A DNA stretch of 64,000 bases, from positions 45,813,276 through 45,877,275 of the forward strand of contig NC_012876.2 of assembly GCF_000003195.3 (NCBI RefSeq), read 5' to 3'. A program made the position numbers and the translations under genes. The stretch's first letter is position 1, and the number at the start of each line of letters is the position of its first letter. Below are positions 32,907-44,362 of the stretch, in pieces. The notes under the pieces were generated by a model. It did no database searches. It was not told the origin of the DNA and saw only the letters and a program-made list of their open reading frames with translations. Source of the stretch: Sorghum bicolor. Its lineage: Eukaryota; Streptophyta; Magnoliopsida; Poales; Poaceae.

Positions 32907-34417
32907 TGAAAGAGCATCTAGGCCCCTAATGATTTCTGTGATTAATGACAATGTTGATTACTATGATTAACGTGTGTTTTGTAGAGGCGAAGTCATTAGT
33001 GAGGTCATGGTAATAGGTACTCGATGAACAGGGATGTACATGCCTACTTAATAGTGGAAATCGTTTCGGTTTTCAAAGGATGGATGGACATCGTCAATAC
33101 TAGACTAGGTCTAAGTGCCATATGGTGAAGAAGGGTACTTAGAGTAGTTTAGGACTTTGTTTTTCCTTTGACCGTACTATTAAGAGGGGCTTTGATCTAG
33201 TAGCTTGACTTAATCAAGGCTTTAGGTTTAGGCGTGGTGCACACTTGGTAAACCTAGCACTAGGCAGCTCAGAGATAGTCCTTAGATCGAGAGGAACCAA
33301 CTTCATTTTTGAACGATCGAGTTTCGATGAAGTTAGGGTGCCTAAGTAGGCACCGGACGCTCTGTGAGTGCGTCCGGTGAGGTCCTCAGCCGTTGGAGGG
33401 TTTCGGTGCTTAGGGTTAGGCACCGGACGCTGGCACCGGACTCACCGGGCAGCGTCCGGTCCCTTACCCAAGGAGGTTGTAAACCTGCCCCGAGCACCGG
33501 ATGCTAGCACCGGACGCACAGGGTAGCGTCCGGTCTTAAACTCAGGGAGTTTGTAAAAGTCCCCGGAGCACCGGACGGTGCCACCAGACGCTAGGAAGTA
33601 GCGTCCGGTGACTTGTCAGACCAAGTACAGTTAGCCGTTGAAGTGTCACTGGACGCTCGGTGCAGAGCGTCTGGTGCAACATCAATAGCGTCCGGTGACC
33701 CCGTTTTCAATGGAAAACGGTTGGCCGACCTTTGGACTTCGTTGGTCCATGAGAGGCCTCTTGCCCATTTGAACATCTGAGAAACTTGTTGTGGAGCAAG
33801 AGAGCAGAAAGAGCCTAGAGAGGATAGAGATTTGAGTGATTTCTTGAGAGAATCCTTCTCTAGTGAATTCCAAGAGTCAAGTGTGCATCCACCACTCTCT
33901 AGTGTCTTGTTTGGGTCAAGTGAGAGTTCTTTGCTTGTTACTCTTGGTGATCGCCATCACCTAGATGGTTCGGTGGTGATTGGAGGCACGAAGACCGCTC
34001 GGAGTTCTTGTGGGTGGCTCGTGTCAAGCTTGTGAGCGGTTTTGGGCGATTCACCGCGATGGAGAGTTGAAGAATCAGCCCGTAGAGAGCACTTGGTCCT
34101 TGCACGGACCAAGGGGGAGCAAGACCCTTGCGCGGGTGCTCCAACAAGGACTAGTGGAGAGTGGCGACTCTCCGATACCTCGGCAAAACATCGCCGAGCA
34201 CTTTCTTCCACTACTCCTCTATTTTCTAGCATTTACTTTGTGTTTTTACATTCTTAGAATTGCCATGCTAGGATAGGATTGAAACTAGGTTGCAAAACTT
34301 TTATCCGGTAGCTCTCTAGTCACACTAGGCACAAGGTGTTGAATTGGAGCTTATAGGTTGCTTAAATTTTTAGAGAAGCCCAATTCACCCCCCCTCTTGG
34401 GCATCTTGATCCTTTCA
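32907..34417 (+). repeat. TE-E 5' LTR
   Basis: 1511 bp. Compared with the 3' LTR it lacks about 24 bp near 33743, including the TATA box (tatttata), so this copy is probably a poor promoter. Confidence 0.9.
33351..33711 (+). repeat. Palindrome array CACCGGACGC/GCGTCCGGTG in TE-E U3
   Basis: About a dozen exact or near copies of CACCGGACGC and its reverse complement alternate across 33351-33711, for example 33351-33360 pairing with 33370-33379. Arrays of this motif are known in Sirevirus LTRs. The matching array in the 3' LTR is at about 61842-62180. Confidence 0.85.
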
Positions 34418-34419
34418 AT

Positions 34420-34431
34420 TGGTATCGGAGC
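34420..34431 (+). promoter_or_regulatory. TE-E primer binding site (initiator tRNA-Met)
   Basis: TGGTATCGGAGC, one mismatch to the copia consensus TGGTATCAGAGC, 2 bases after the LTR. Confidence 0.85.
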
Positions 34432-34469
34432 CTAGTGCTCATTATTTAGGCTTCACCGCCTAGAGAAAG

Positions 34470-36880
34470 ATGTCTAACGGGGATGGACCGCCACCCATGT
34501 TCGATGGGGATGACTTCCCGTATTGGAAAATATGGATGGAGTCATACCTTGAGGCATGTGACTCAAAGTGCCTAAAAGCCGTGACCCATGTTCGATGTTT
34601 ACCCCTGCGGCAAAAGACGCCGTTCTTACTCCACAAGAACAAGAAAACAAAAAGTGGAATGCGAAGGCCAAAAACGACATCTTTAGAGGCCTTTGCAAAG
34701 AGGTGTTCAACCACGTTCGGAGCCACAAAACTGCCCATGCTCTATGGAAGGAACTTTTTGCGCTCCATGAGGGATCAAAGAGTGAACGCGAGGAACGCTA
34801 TCACTTAGTGATGAACAAGCTTAATACATTTCAAATGCTTCCCAAAGAAAATGCTAATGAAATGTATTCTCAGTTGAATGTCATTGTAGAGGAGCTTAAT
34901 GGACTTGGGCTCACTCAAATGAGTGCGGCGGATGTCACAAGGAAGATACTATGTGTGCTTCCCATTGAGAAATATGGGCACATAGTAACCGTGCTTCATC
35001 AAGGCAATCTCTCCACCGCTACACCAACCGCCATATTGGGGAAGATCAATGCTCATGAGATGTATATGCACATGAACCTCCAAAAAGGCTCCTCATCGGC
35101 AAAGAAGGAGAAGAAGGACTTGGCCCTCAAAGCTTCTCACAAGGGCAAAACCAAGAAGATTGAAGTTGAGTCATCAACTTCAAGTGATGATGATGCATCC
35201 ATTGCTATCTTGGTGAGAAGGACCACCAAGATGTTGAAGAAGCTCAACAAGAATGGAGTCAACTTTGACTCCAAGGAGAAGAAGTTCTTCATAAGTAGCA
35301 AGAGAAAGCCCATCTCCGAAATGGATTGCTACAATTGTGGTGAACTTGGTCATCTTGTGCATCAATGTCCAAAGCCAAAGAAGGACAAGTACAAGAAGAA
35401 GAACAAAGAGCAAGATGATTCAAGTGATGATGACAAGAATGAAAAGAAGCCATACAAGAAGAAAGGTGGCAAGAACAAGGAGCACTACAAGAAGAAGAAT
35501 GGCAAGGATTACATTGTTGGTGATTGGCTCACCGACATTGAGAGCTCAAGTGGTGAGTGATGATGAGAAGGTTGCCGCCATTGCCATCGATGCTTCATCA
35601 CCATCATCTTCACCACCATCTACATCCTTTACACACCTATGCCTCATGGCTAAAGGTGACCGGAAGCTACAAAGTGAGGATGAGATTAGTGAGAGTGATA
35701 GTGAATACGAATCACCCTATTGTGAGGAACTTGTAAAATTGCTAAACAAATATACAAAAGTCATAAGAAAATCTAGAATTGAAAATGAGAAACTAGAACT
35801 TGGAAATGAAACACTTCTAGCAAAGCTTAAATCTAGTGATGAGCTTAGAGATCAAAATGGGATCATGACCACTAAGCTCAAGGAGCTCAAACTCTCTTTA
35901 AAAGAGTTCAAAGAAAAACTGATAAACTTGAGAGTGTTCATGATGAGCTTATCACTAGATATAGAGCAATGAAGGAAGAGCTAACAACTCTAAAAGCAAA
36001 CTATGACAACCTTGAGATTGCTTATGAACTTGCAATTGATGTAACACATGTTGCTACTAACCATGTTGCTAAGCTTGATGTAGCCACATCTTGTGATGAC
36101 TTACTTGTGGAGAGCACAAGCAAATGTGTTGATTGCAAGGGCAAGAAAGTGGTAGTGACCAAGAGCTATGAGGACACTATCAAACTCAAGGAAGAAATTG
36201 TCATGCTCAAGAAAGAGTTGCAAGAGCAAGTCAAGCACAAGACAATAGTGATTGAGTCACTTGATCAAGACAAGAAGCTTGCATATGAGAACAAGTTGCT
36301 CAAGGAAGAAAATCAATATCTCAAGCTTAGTTTGATGTATGACAAGCAAGAAGAAGATGAGACATTCATCTTACATGAGTTAGCAAGCAACAATGACCCA
36401 ATCATCAAGAAGCTAACTCAAGAGAATAGCAAGCTCAAGAAAGAGAAGGAACATCTAACCAAGGGGTTAGCCAAGTTCACAAAAGGAAAGGACCTTCAAA
36501 GTGAGCTTTTCATGAACACCGTCAAGAAGATGGACAAAAGTGGGATTGGCTACAAGGCTCATCAAACAAAGTTCATCAAGTCACTAGCCACTCATGATCA
36601 ACCAAGCAAGCCAAAGCCCAAGAGATGCTTTGAGTGTGGACAAGAAGGACACTTTCCTCATGAGTGTAAGGCACCACTACCACCACACTTGCCCAAGCAT
36701 GGTAGACCATTTGCCTGCAATGCTCAATACATTGTAAGGAAAGACATGAGTGGCAAGGTCAAGGTTAGCTTCATGGAGCCACCCAACAAGCAAAGGCCAA
36801 AGAAGATTTGGGTGCCAAAGCAACTAGTAGAGAAGGTCAAGGGCCCTAAGCAAATGTGGGTCCCTAAATCTCAAGCTTGA
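34470..36880 (+). pseudogene. gag: Gag of TE-E with three frameshifts
   Basis: ATG at 34470 (MSNGDGPPPMFDGDDFPYWK, the usual Sirevirus gag start). Frame changes near 34590, 35550 and 35915. The gag core includes KTAHALWKELFALHEGS and ENANEMYSQLNVIVEELN; the first zinc knuckle is CYNCGELGHLVHQC. An acidic/lysine-rich region is followed by a long coiled coil (about 36160-36470, KEEIVMLKKELQEQ), then the second zinc knuckle CFECGQEGHFPHEC and repeats of WVPK before the stop at 36878-36880. The coiled coil with two knuckles is diagnostic of the Sirevirus type. Non-functional as it stands. Confidence 0.87.
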
Positions 36881-36894
36881 TCTCTTGTGTGTAG

Positions 36895-38037
36895 GTGAAC
36901 TACAAGACCGGTGGATCACATTGGGTAATTGATAGTGGTTTCACTCAACATATGACCGGAGATCCCCGGATGTTCACCTCTCTTGATGAACATGTTGACA
37001 ACCAAGAGAAGATTACATTTGGTGACAATTCAAAAGGCAAGGTCAAGGGACTAGGAAAGATTGCTATATCAAATGACAACTCCATCACCAATGTGCTCTA
37101 TGTGCAATCATTGAGTTTCAACTTGCTCTCGGTTGGACAACTTTGTGATCTTGGTTTTGAATGCTTATTCAAGAAGAAGGAAGTAATTGTGACCAAGGAG
37201 GATGACAATGAAATGGTATTCAAAGGCTTCCGACACAACAACTTATATGTAGTTGGTTTCTCATCCGATGAAGTTGATGTCAAGACTTGCTTATTCACCA
37301 AGACCTCACTTGGTTGGTTGTGGCATAGAAGGTTAGCACATGTTGGAATGGGCACACTCAAGAAGTTGATGAAGAAAGAATTGATCAGAGGCTTGAAGGA
37401 TGTGACCTTTGAAAAGGACAAGTTTTGTAGTGCATGTCAAGCCGGCAAGCAAGTTGCAAACACTCATCCAACCAAGGCCTATCTCTCTACTTCAAGAGTG
37501 CTTGAGCTGCTTCACATGGATCTATTTGGACCAACCACCTATGCTATTCTTGGAGGCAATAAATATTGCTTGGTCATGGTTGATGATTTCTCCTGGTACA
37601 CTTGGACATTCTTCTTGCAAGACAAGGCCAAAGTTGCATCCATATTCAAGAAGTTTGCAAAGAATGCCCAAAATCAATTTGATGTCAAGATCAAGAAAAT
37701 TAGAAGTGACAATGGCAAAGAATTTGACAACACCAACATTGAAGAGTATTGTGATGAAGTGGGAATCAAACATGAGTTCTCCTCAACATACACACCACAA
37801 CAAAATGGGGTTGTAGAAAGAAAGAACCGGACATTGATCACCTTGGCAAGAACAATGCTAGATGAGTACAACACTTCGGAGAAGATGTGGGCCGAGGCAA
37901 TCAACACCGCATGCTATGCATCAAACCGGCTCTTTCCTCACAAGTTCCTAGAGAAGACACCATATGAGTTGCTCAATGGGAAGAAGCCCGATGTCTCATT
38001 CTTTAGAGTGTTTGGGTGCAAGTGCTACATCTACAAG
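36895..38037 (+). pseudogene. pol: Pol of TE-E, part 1: protease and integrase
   Basis: Opens 15 bases after the gag stop in another frame, with protease WVIDSGFTQHMTG (D-S-G active site). The integrase zinc-binding domain is HRRLAHVG...CSACQAGKQ; the catalytic core has D in LLHMDLFGP, D in IRSDNGKEF and E in QNGVVERKNR. The frame is intact up to KCYIYK, where TE-A2 entered (38038). Confidence 0.9.
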
Positions 38038-39275
38038 TGTTGACGGTCCTTAATGCTCACATTTAACCATCAACTAATCATGGAAAAGGATCTAAATGGA
38101 ACCAACACCTAGACTTAGGGTTTTATGTGACAGAATTCCACGAGTTTTGGTGTTTGTCTATTTCTGCAGGGGGTTATCAGGAAATACGGAGGAAAGGCCC
38201 ACACGTCGGGTTTACATAGAGATATTAACGTGCTGCGCAATTATCTTACATCTAGAAGACTCCAGAAGCCACGAGACCGAAGCGGAGGCGAAACGGGGCC
38301 AGAGACAGGGCGCCCGCCCTGTCCTACTGGGCGCCCGCCCACCTCCTGAGTCCAATCAGGACTCTGCTTTGCGGGAGATCTCCACCGACCTAAAGGATCA
38401 AGGATAACCGTTCAATCTAAGTCGGTTTGATCCAACGGCCCATATTCACTTGAAGGGACTATAAAACCAGACCCCCCTGGCCCCTGGAGATCATACCTCT
38501 TCTACAGAATCAAAGCTAGGGTTTCAATTCTTCATCCAAGTAGAGAGGATCCCTCTAGTTCATCTAGTTCTAGTTCTAGTTCCTCTAGTTCTAGTTCTAG
38601 TTAGTTCTAGTTGTAATCTAGAAAATAGGGAGAGAGAAGAGGAGAGCGGAGGAGGAGCCGGATCTGTCGGATCTTCCTCAACATTATACTTTTGCAGCAT
38701 CTGGTTCGTTCTTCATCGTTCTCCAGGTTCTTCAATTCATAATTCCTGAGTTCTTTAATTACTTTTATTTACATTCAAGTTATTTATTGGATTCCCGCTT
38801 GCATCAAGTGCTCTAGTCTTTATAACGCTAGAGTAGTAATTAATAGATTAGACGTGGTGTTTAGTCTTGCAATTACCTGGAATTGCACGCAATCCTACGG
38901 ATTGTTGTGGTAGCCCTAGGGTAGTGACAGCCCTAACGGTCGACGTATTCCACCACGTACGGATCGGTGTTTGTAGGACCGTAGTCGGAGCTTCCTAGCC
39001 CCCTTCTCATCTCTTTTTGTGGTTAGTGTTATGATGTCCCGATATAGATAATCTTGAAGTAAATCTTGATTCTTAGATCAACTAGAGAACTCTCAGGAAA
39101 CTTCCTCTCTTCCCATAAAAAATAATTATATAGTTATCCTTGGGCGATCTTGGATCTTAATTAGTACACTCACGTTCTCTGTGGAAAATCGATACTCTGG
39201 AATACTCCCGGGTGAAAGCTACATCGGTATCCGTGCGCTTGCGGATTTTTCTGTTTGCGTTTAAAATACCCAACA
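38038..39275 (+). repeat. TE-A2 5' LTR
   Basis: GC module GGGCGCCCGCCC twice (38308-38340) and TATA box ctataaaac at about 38459. The ctagtt array (about 38554-38620) is shorter than in TE-A1. Primer site TGGCGCCGTTCCCGGGGA follows at 39283-39300, with one mismatch. Confidence 0.93.
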
Positions 39276-39395
39276 AGCTTTCTGGCGCCGTTCCCGGGGA
39301 AACGGTAGCTGTGCTAGTTTCGAACCAAGTCGTCCGTGTATCCTTTTTCTTTTCCTTTTTTTACCACAATCACCTTATCATTTTCACCATACCAC

Positions 39396-39608
39396 ATGGA
39401 TTCCACTCTAAGCATTAATGAGCATGGAATTTATTTCATAGCCACTTCATTTACTCCATGCTCATATGCAACATCTTCACAATCCATTGGTCTCTCCAAC
39501 ATCACCACATTCGAGATCTCCATCCCCCACTTCCTTTCTATTTATAAAAACTTTAAAAGGGCGGTTGTCGATGCATATGTCTATATTAAATATTGCAGAT
39601 CTCGTTGA
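39396..39608 (+). CDS. Small 70-aa leader ORF, unknown function (TE-A2)
   Basis: Counterpart of 3147-3359: same length, same start context and stop, beginning MDSTLSINEHGIYF. The seven or so differences are mostly conservative or hydrophobic swaps. Function unknown. Confidence 0.35.
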   Translation: MDSTLSINEHGIYFIATSFTPCSYATSSQSIGLSNITTFEISIPHFLSIYKNFKRAVVDAYVYIKYCRSR

Positions 39609-39898
39609 GTTGATCTTGATATAGGTCAGCGTTGGAGGGGAAACCACTTCACTGACATAAATTGATGGTTTCCCAAGGACAAGCTTAGTGTCCTAAAACA
39701 AGCACTGATCAGATGTAACATGTGCTTTTAATTATTTGCAACATTACCTTGTGTGTTGAGCATATAGGATAATTGTAAAAAATATTCCTTCGGGTATTCT
39801 TGTCACTAACCTTTCCAGGATTGGAGCAAGAAGATCGGATGAATGACAAGCACAAGGTATGTCCAACCAATCATCATGCAACATTAAATTCATCCAAT

Positions 39899-39930
39899 CT
39901 TGAATTTTGCAAAATTCAAGCTTGGGGGAG
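39899..39930 (+). other. Palindrome plus polypurine-like tract (TE-A2, internal)
   Basis: Same palindrome plus cttgggggag unit as TE-A1 3655-3686. Confidence 0.65.
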
Positions 39931-41089
39931 TACTTTATATAAAAACATCATTTGCCATGTTGCTATGTTGATTGTCCCTACCTTTGAGACATGCTCAATT
40001 TGTTAAATAGTAATCACACTACTTCATCTCCACTTGAGTAGAACTCTATAAATGCTCTCATGCTACCTTTATTTGCTTTAGTATATGTCTAGGTTTGGAG
40101 TAGTTTCATTTATCTCTTAATTAAGCATGGTGCTTAGTTTAGGAATGATGATCTTACTTCCAAAGGATTTTAAATTAAGCTTGATGCTTAGGTTAAAATT
40201 TCCTCCTAAATCAAATTAGACATGGTGTCTAGGTTGATCTTTGAGCCGATAGTATGCTATAGTAGATATTGGATATTTTGTTGGACTAACCCCTGCAGGA
40301 AAACTTTCAATATCAACCTGGGAGGTCCTGAGATAAACTCACATTGGAGACAAAGTGAGAGGCACATAAAGTTTAACAATTTACATGAGGAAGACATAGC
40401 TCACAAGAGATGATCCATGGAGGGTGCTACAAATACGATGCACAACCACTAAGAAAGGAAAGCTTCCACAAGGTGATACTTACCATCACTCTTCATGTAA
40501 GGTAACATCTTAAGGTACTTGACTATCACTTTTATAAGCTTCTCCTTAGTTCTAGCGTTCACATGAATAAAAAAGACAAACATGTATGATTTACAACTCT
40601 AGATTAACCAACCTAATCGATTCAACATGTTTAGTCCTTCCACCTTTGTGATCCCATACTCCTAATCATATAAGCTAAAATGTTGCACACTCAATCTTTG
40701 GAAGATATAAACAAAACATATATATAGATAGATTATCTTTCCATAAGGTTGAGCAGTCTAATCTGACAAATGTTAAATACTACACTCATGATTTTATTAT
40801 CCATCAACTTTGTCTTGCTCACTATGCTTGAGGTTAGAGAAGAGCAAATACACTTTTGGTTCTGTTGGTGTTTTCCACCAACAGGGCCCATGCACTTGAT
40901 CTCTGCCTTGTCTCTATGAGCAGGTACACTTTAAGCAAAACATGGAAGACTTTTACAACTCCCAGACTCCACCATGTGAAGAACCTAGATCTACGAGCAC
41001 AAACACACTGGAGATACTGGACACTCAGGCAATCACTGTCCTGAGATGCTTAAGGACGTTACTACTGGAGTAAACCCGTTGTGGAAGTA
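39931..41089 (+). other. TE-A2 internal stretch without supported genes
   Basis: AT-rich and stopped in all frames; collinear with TE-A1. Confidence 0.5.
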
Positions 41090-41437
41090 ATTACTGACCT
41101 TCTGCCGGTCAAGAGAGGCGATCCAGGACGCCCCGTCATCCCGATCTCCATCGGCATGGAGGACTTCCCAGAAGCACTCTGCGACTTTGGCTCCAGCGTC
41201 AACATTATGCTCAGGAACCTCTGCGTCTGAGTTGGTACCTTGTACGCCCTAGCAGACTTCGTGGTGATAGAGACTGATACTGATGAGAGGGCACCCATCA
41301 TCCCAGGGAGGCCATTCCTGAACACCTCGGGAGCTGTCATCCACGCTAGTGCTGCCAAGATCAGTGTCTACATCAAGGGAAGGAAGGAGACATTTTCCTT
41401 CAAGAACAAAACTACACCAATCTCAGAGCAATCCTAA
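41090..41437 (+). pseudogene. Retropepsin-like domain 1 with internal deletion (TE-A2)
   Basis: Keeps ALCDFGSSVNIM and, after a deletion of about 100 bp relative to TE-A1, LADFVVIETDTDERAP and IIPGRPFLNTSGA. A stop (TGA near 41229) and frame changes break it. Confidence 0.65.
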
Positions 41438-41481
41438 CATGAACCAAGGAAAGGACCAACAGGAGGAACAGGAACAAGCAA

Positions 41482-41985
41482 TTGTGGACTGAGTCAGCTA
41501 AGCTGGTCACTGCTGCTCAAGGAGGTCAAGATCGTCAACTCAAGTCACCTTTCTTGATCAAGAAGGATGACCCTGGTGTTCCAAGCATCGAGTGCACAAT
41601 CAACGGATATTTTTTTCAGAAGACACTCTACGACACCGGATCTGACGTCAACATAATGGCCGCAATCACTTATCAGCTTCTGCATGGAACCATGCCCCTA
41701 CAACCGACATACATTCAGCTCCAGATGGCAGATCAGACATTCCGTAAGGTTATTGTCATGGGAGACGAGTACAATCCACCCGTCATCCTTGGAAGACCGT
41801 TCCTCAGCACCGTTAAAGCAATCATCTACATTGGAACCGGAGAAGTCCACATGAATTTCCCCTCTGAGAAGGTACGCCGCTATTTTACTGACCCTAACTA
41901 TATAGTTGAAGACTCTAAGCAGGTCAGGACAAGAAGAAGACGACGCAACCGCAACCAGAGGAGGCAAATCATCAAGGACGGATGA
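41482..41985 (+). pseudogene. Retropepsin-like domain 2 with D-T-G active site (TE-A2)
   Basis: An open frame of 167 codons with a complete retropepsin outline: SIECTINGYFFQKTLYDTGS (D-T-G), the flap region QLQMADQTFRKV, and VILGRPFLSTVKAIIYIG, then the arginine-rich RTRRRRRNRNQRRQ. TGA at 41983-41985 replaces the TGG still present in TE-A1, losing the acidic tail. There is no good ATG, because the frame opens after an upstream stop, so it would need fusion to upstream sequence. It may retain a protease fold, but expression is doubtful. Confidence 0.65.
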
Positions 41986-42815
41986 GCAGACTACGAAGGA
42001 GAAGTAGTAAGGTCTGAAGACATACAGCTTGATCAGAACTGTCCTGAGGAGACCGTAGCACCGAGTCAGGTGTGTAGAGAGAAGATAGTTATACATGAAG
42101 AGCAGGCGCTGCCGGAACCACCGACTACGCCATCCAGCGAATCCCAGGACGACTGAGAAAACGGAGAGTCCCGTTCGGAGGACTTAAAAAAAAACACCGA
42201 ACGCCTTGCCAAGAGGTAAACTTGGTAGTTATCCTTTTTCCCTTTCAATTATTTAAAATAGTTTGCTTAGTTAATCAGGTTCATATCATCTTAAAAAAAA
42301 TAATAAAAAAATGTTAAAAATAGTAAGCCCCACGTGAGTATGCTCATGGCATAAAACCCATAAGTACATTCACTGTGGTGGCATAAAAATAAAATAAATA
42401 TATTCCTGTCCTATAAAAATGAAAATATAAAAATAAATTTATGGTCCTACTAAAGAGAGTAACATTTATTGAGGAGGCTCAACATGATAAAGGCTAGGTA
42501 TTTACGCTAACCCTTAACCAGTTCCACAAAGCTTTGTTGTCTATTTGAGCTTCATAGAATTCAAGGATCAAAGAAGACTAGCAGACGGAGGACATCCTAA
42601 TCACTGTCAGGGTGCTGCTGACATTCAAATACACCTCCACCACCTGCTAGCTACATCAGAAGAAATTACGTCAAAATCCAGCTTGGGGGAGAGCACCCCC
42701 ATTTATCCAGCTAAGTATTCTACTCACGTTTATATTTTACTCAAATAATAAAAAGATGCATAATCATAAAAACCCAAATAAAGATTTTGAGCTTATATAT
42801 ATCTTTGCTTAGTTT

Positions 42816-42817
42816 GA

Positions 42818-42860
<43 letters not shown>

Positions 42861-42862
42861 AG
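42816..42862 (+). repeat. (AAAT)n microsatellite in TE-A2
   Basis: About eleven uninterrupted ataa repeats where TE-A1 has only about three. Confidence 0.85.
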
Positions 42863-43550
42863 TTTGCTATGAACCCTCATGATAAGCTTTCACATGGAAA
42901 TGATGAATAGTTGCTCTGCCATGACTAGTTCTAAAAATTGAAATCTCTCTCAAGTTTAGGCATGACTGTTATTAATTAAGATTTGCTCTAAACCTGAACT
43001 TGTGGGGAGAGTACTTGATCTAAAGTCTAAGTCGTTAACGGATACGATATGGGAAGGTTGAGCTGCTGTTTATCTGTTCCTAGAGATGCTAGAATTATGG
43101 AGAATTTTATCTTTGAAAATCTTTAAATTGTTGCATGATGAGTTCCTGTATGATAAGAGTTTAAATTCCTACCACAGCCATATATACATGCTTGCTAGAC
43201 TATGAACCACACATTTACTTTACTACTTATGAGCATTGAGTGTGGTCAAGCTGTGTAGACCCTTAGGAGCTTGTCATGTGGTTAAAATCAAGATTCACTT
43301 GCACGTTCACTCATACATGCTACTTCTACTCCGGAAGTACCATCCACATATATCCATCCATTTCCATCTCCAGAACCACCCAAAAATATTCTACTCCTAA
43401 TCCGGGAGAGAATAGCCAAAAACATTCTCCTATTTCTGTTATTTCCCGTGAAATAAATGCTCAAGTTATCTTGGTTACTACCACTTGCTATATTATTTCA
43501 AGAGATGAATGCTCTAAAAAAAGAAGAAAAAAAATACGAGGAAATAAAAA

Positions 43551-43645
43551 GGGGCAAGTGCCCGGAACCTCAAAAGAAAAAAAAGTGAGACGAGAGGTAA
43601 AAATGGACAAGTGTCCGACAGTAGAATTAGGGGTACAAGATACCC
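43551..43645 (+). other. Mini-hairpin cluster (TE-A2)
   Basis: GGGC-AAGT-GCCC (43552-43563), GGAC-AAGT-GTCC (43606-43617) and GGGTA-N5-TACCC (about 43631-43645). Confidence 0.65.
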
Positions 43646-44322
43646 ACCTGAGAGAAAAAAAATATATATAGAGCATCTCATTCTCCTCAAAAAGTTTCAA
43701 AAGAGCAAGGAAGGTATGTATCCCCTCAAAAGAGCATAAGTAGAATTAGAATTTCACCATTGTTATCACCATCATCACCATACACCATTCATTCGCCACA
43801 CATGCACATCTTGATTTGACTTATTGACTTGTTCTTCTGGATCCATGGTTTGACTATGCAATAAATGTCTTCTAAGTATGTATTAGCTGTCTCCCACCTA
43901 TGAGCTCCAGATATCAAAAGCCTTATTAGAGTAGGGTGAGAGAGAAGGCAATGCCACTATGCCTTATACCACAAATACCACATATTTTTAGAGAAGGCAT
44001 ACACCATTAATGCCTTGGTAAGGATCCAGAAATACCACAAAAGAGAGACTAGAGAGAGTCATACAAGGAATCTCTGAGTTTAATTTGAAAATCTGCAAAA
44101 ACTCCAGAGCTATAGCTGATCAAGAATAACAGACATGGTGCTTGACTAGACCGTTCTATCTTTTAACTACTCAAGACAGAAGTGACGGTTACAAGTCCCA
44201 TGGTGAAAGGTAATGAGTAAGTTTTAAGTCTTAACAGTTTACTCTAACCCAGAGATGAGATCTTGTTTGAACGCATGTGTATCTTTAAGGCATGAAACCA
44301 CTGCAAAAACTCTTGAGTTCAT

Positions 44323-44362
44323 CTTTGCTCAGGGACGAGCAAAGGTTAAGCTTGGGGGAGCT
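44323..44362 (+). promoter_or_regulatory. Stem-loop and 3' PPT (TE-A2)
   Basis: CTTTGCTC/GAGCAAAG stem with loop AGGGAC (44323-44344), then aagcttgggggag before the LTR. Confidence 0.75.

Noticed and set aside
33351..33711. CRISPR-like look of the regularly repeated CACCGGACGC motif
   Set aside because: Units are short, inverted and irregularly spaced inside a copia LTR of a plant; this is the Sirevirus palindrome array.
36878..36895. Possible intron or read-through between gag and pol of TE-E
   Set aside because: Two stops and a frame change lie in 18 bp, but no convincing donor/acceptor pair is visible; left as a break.
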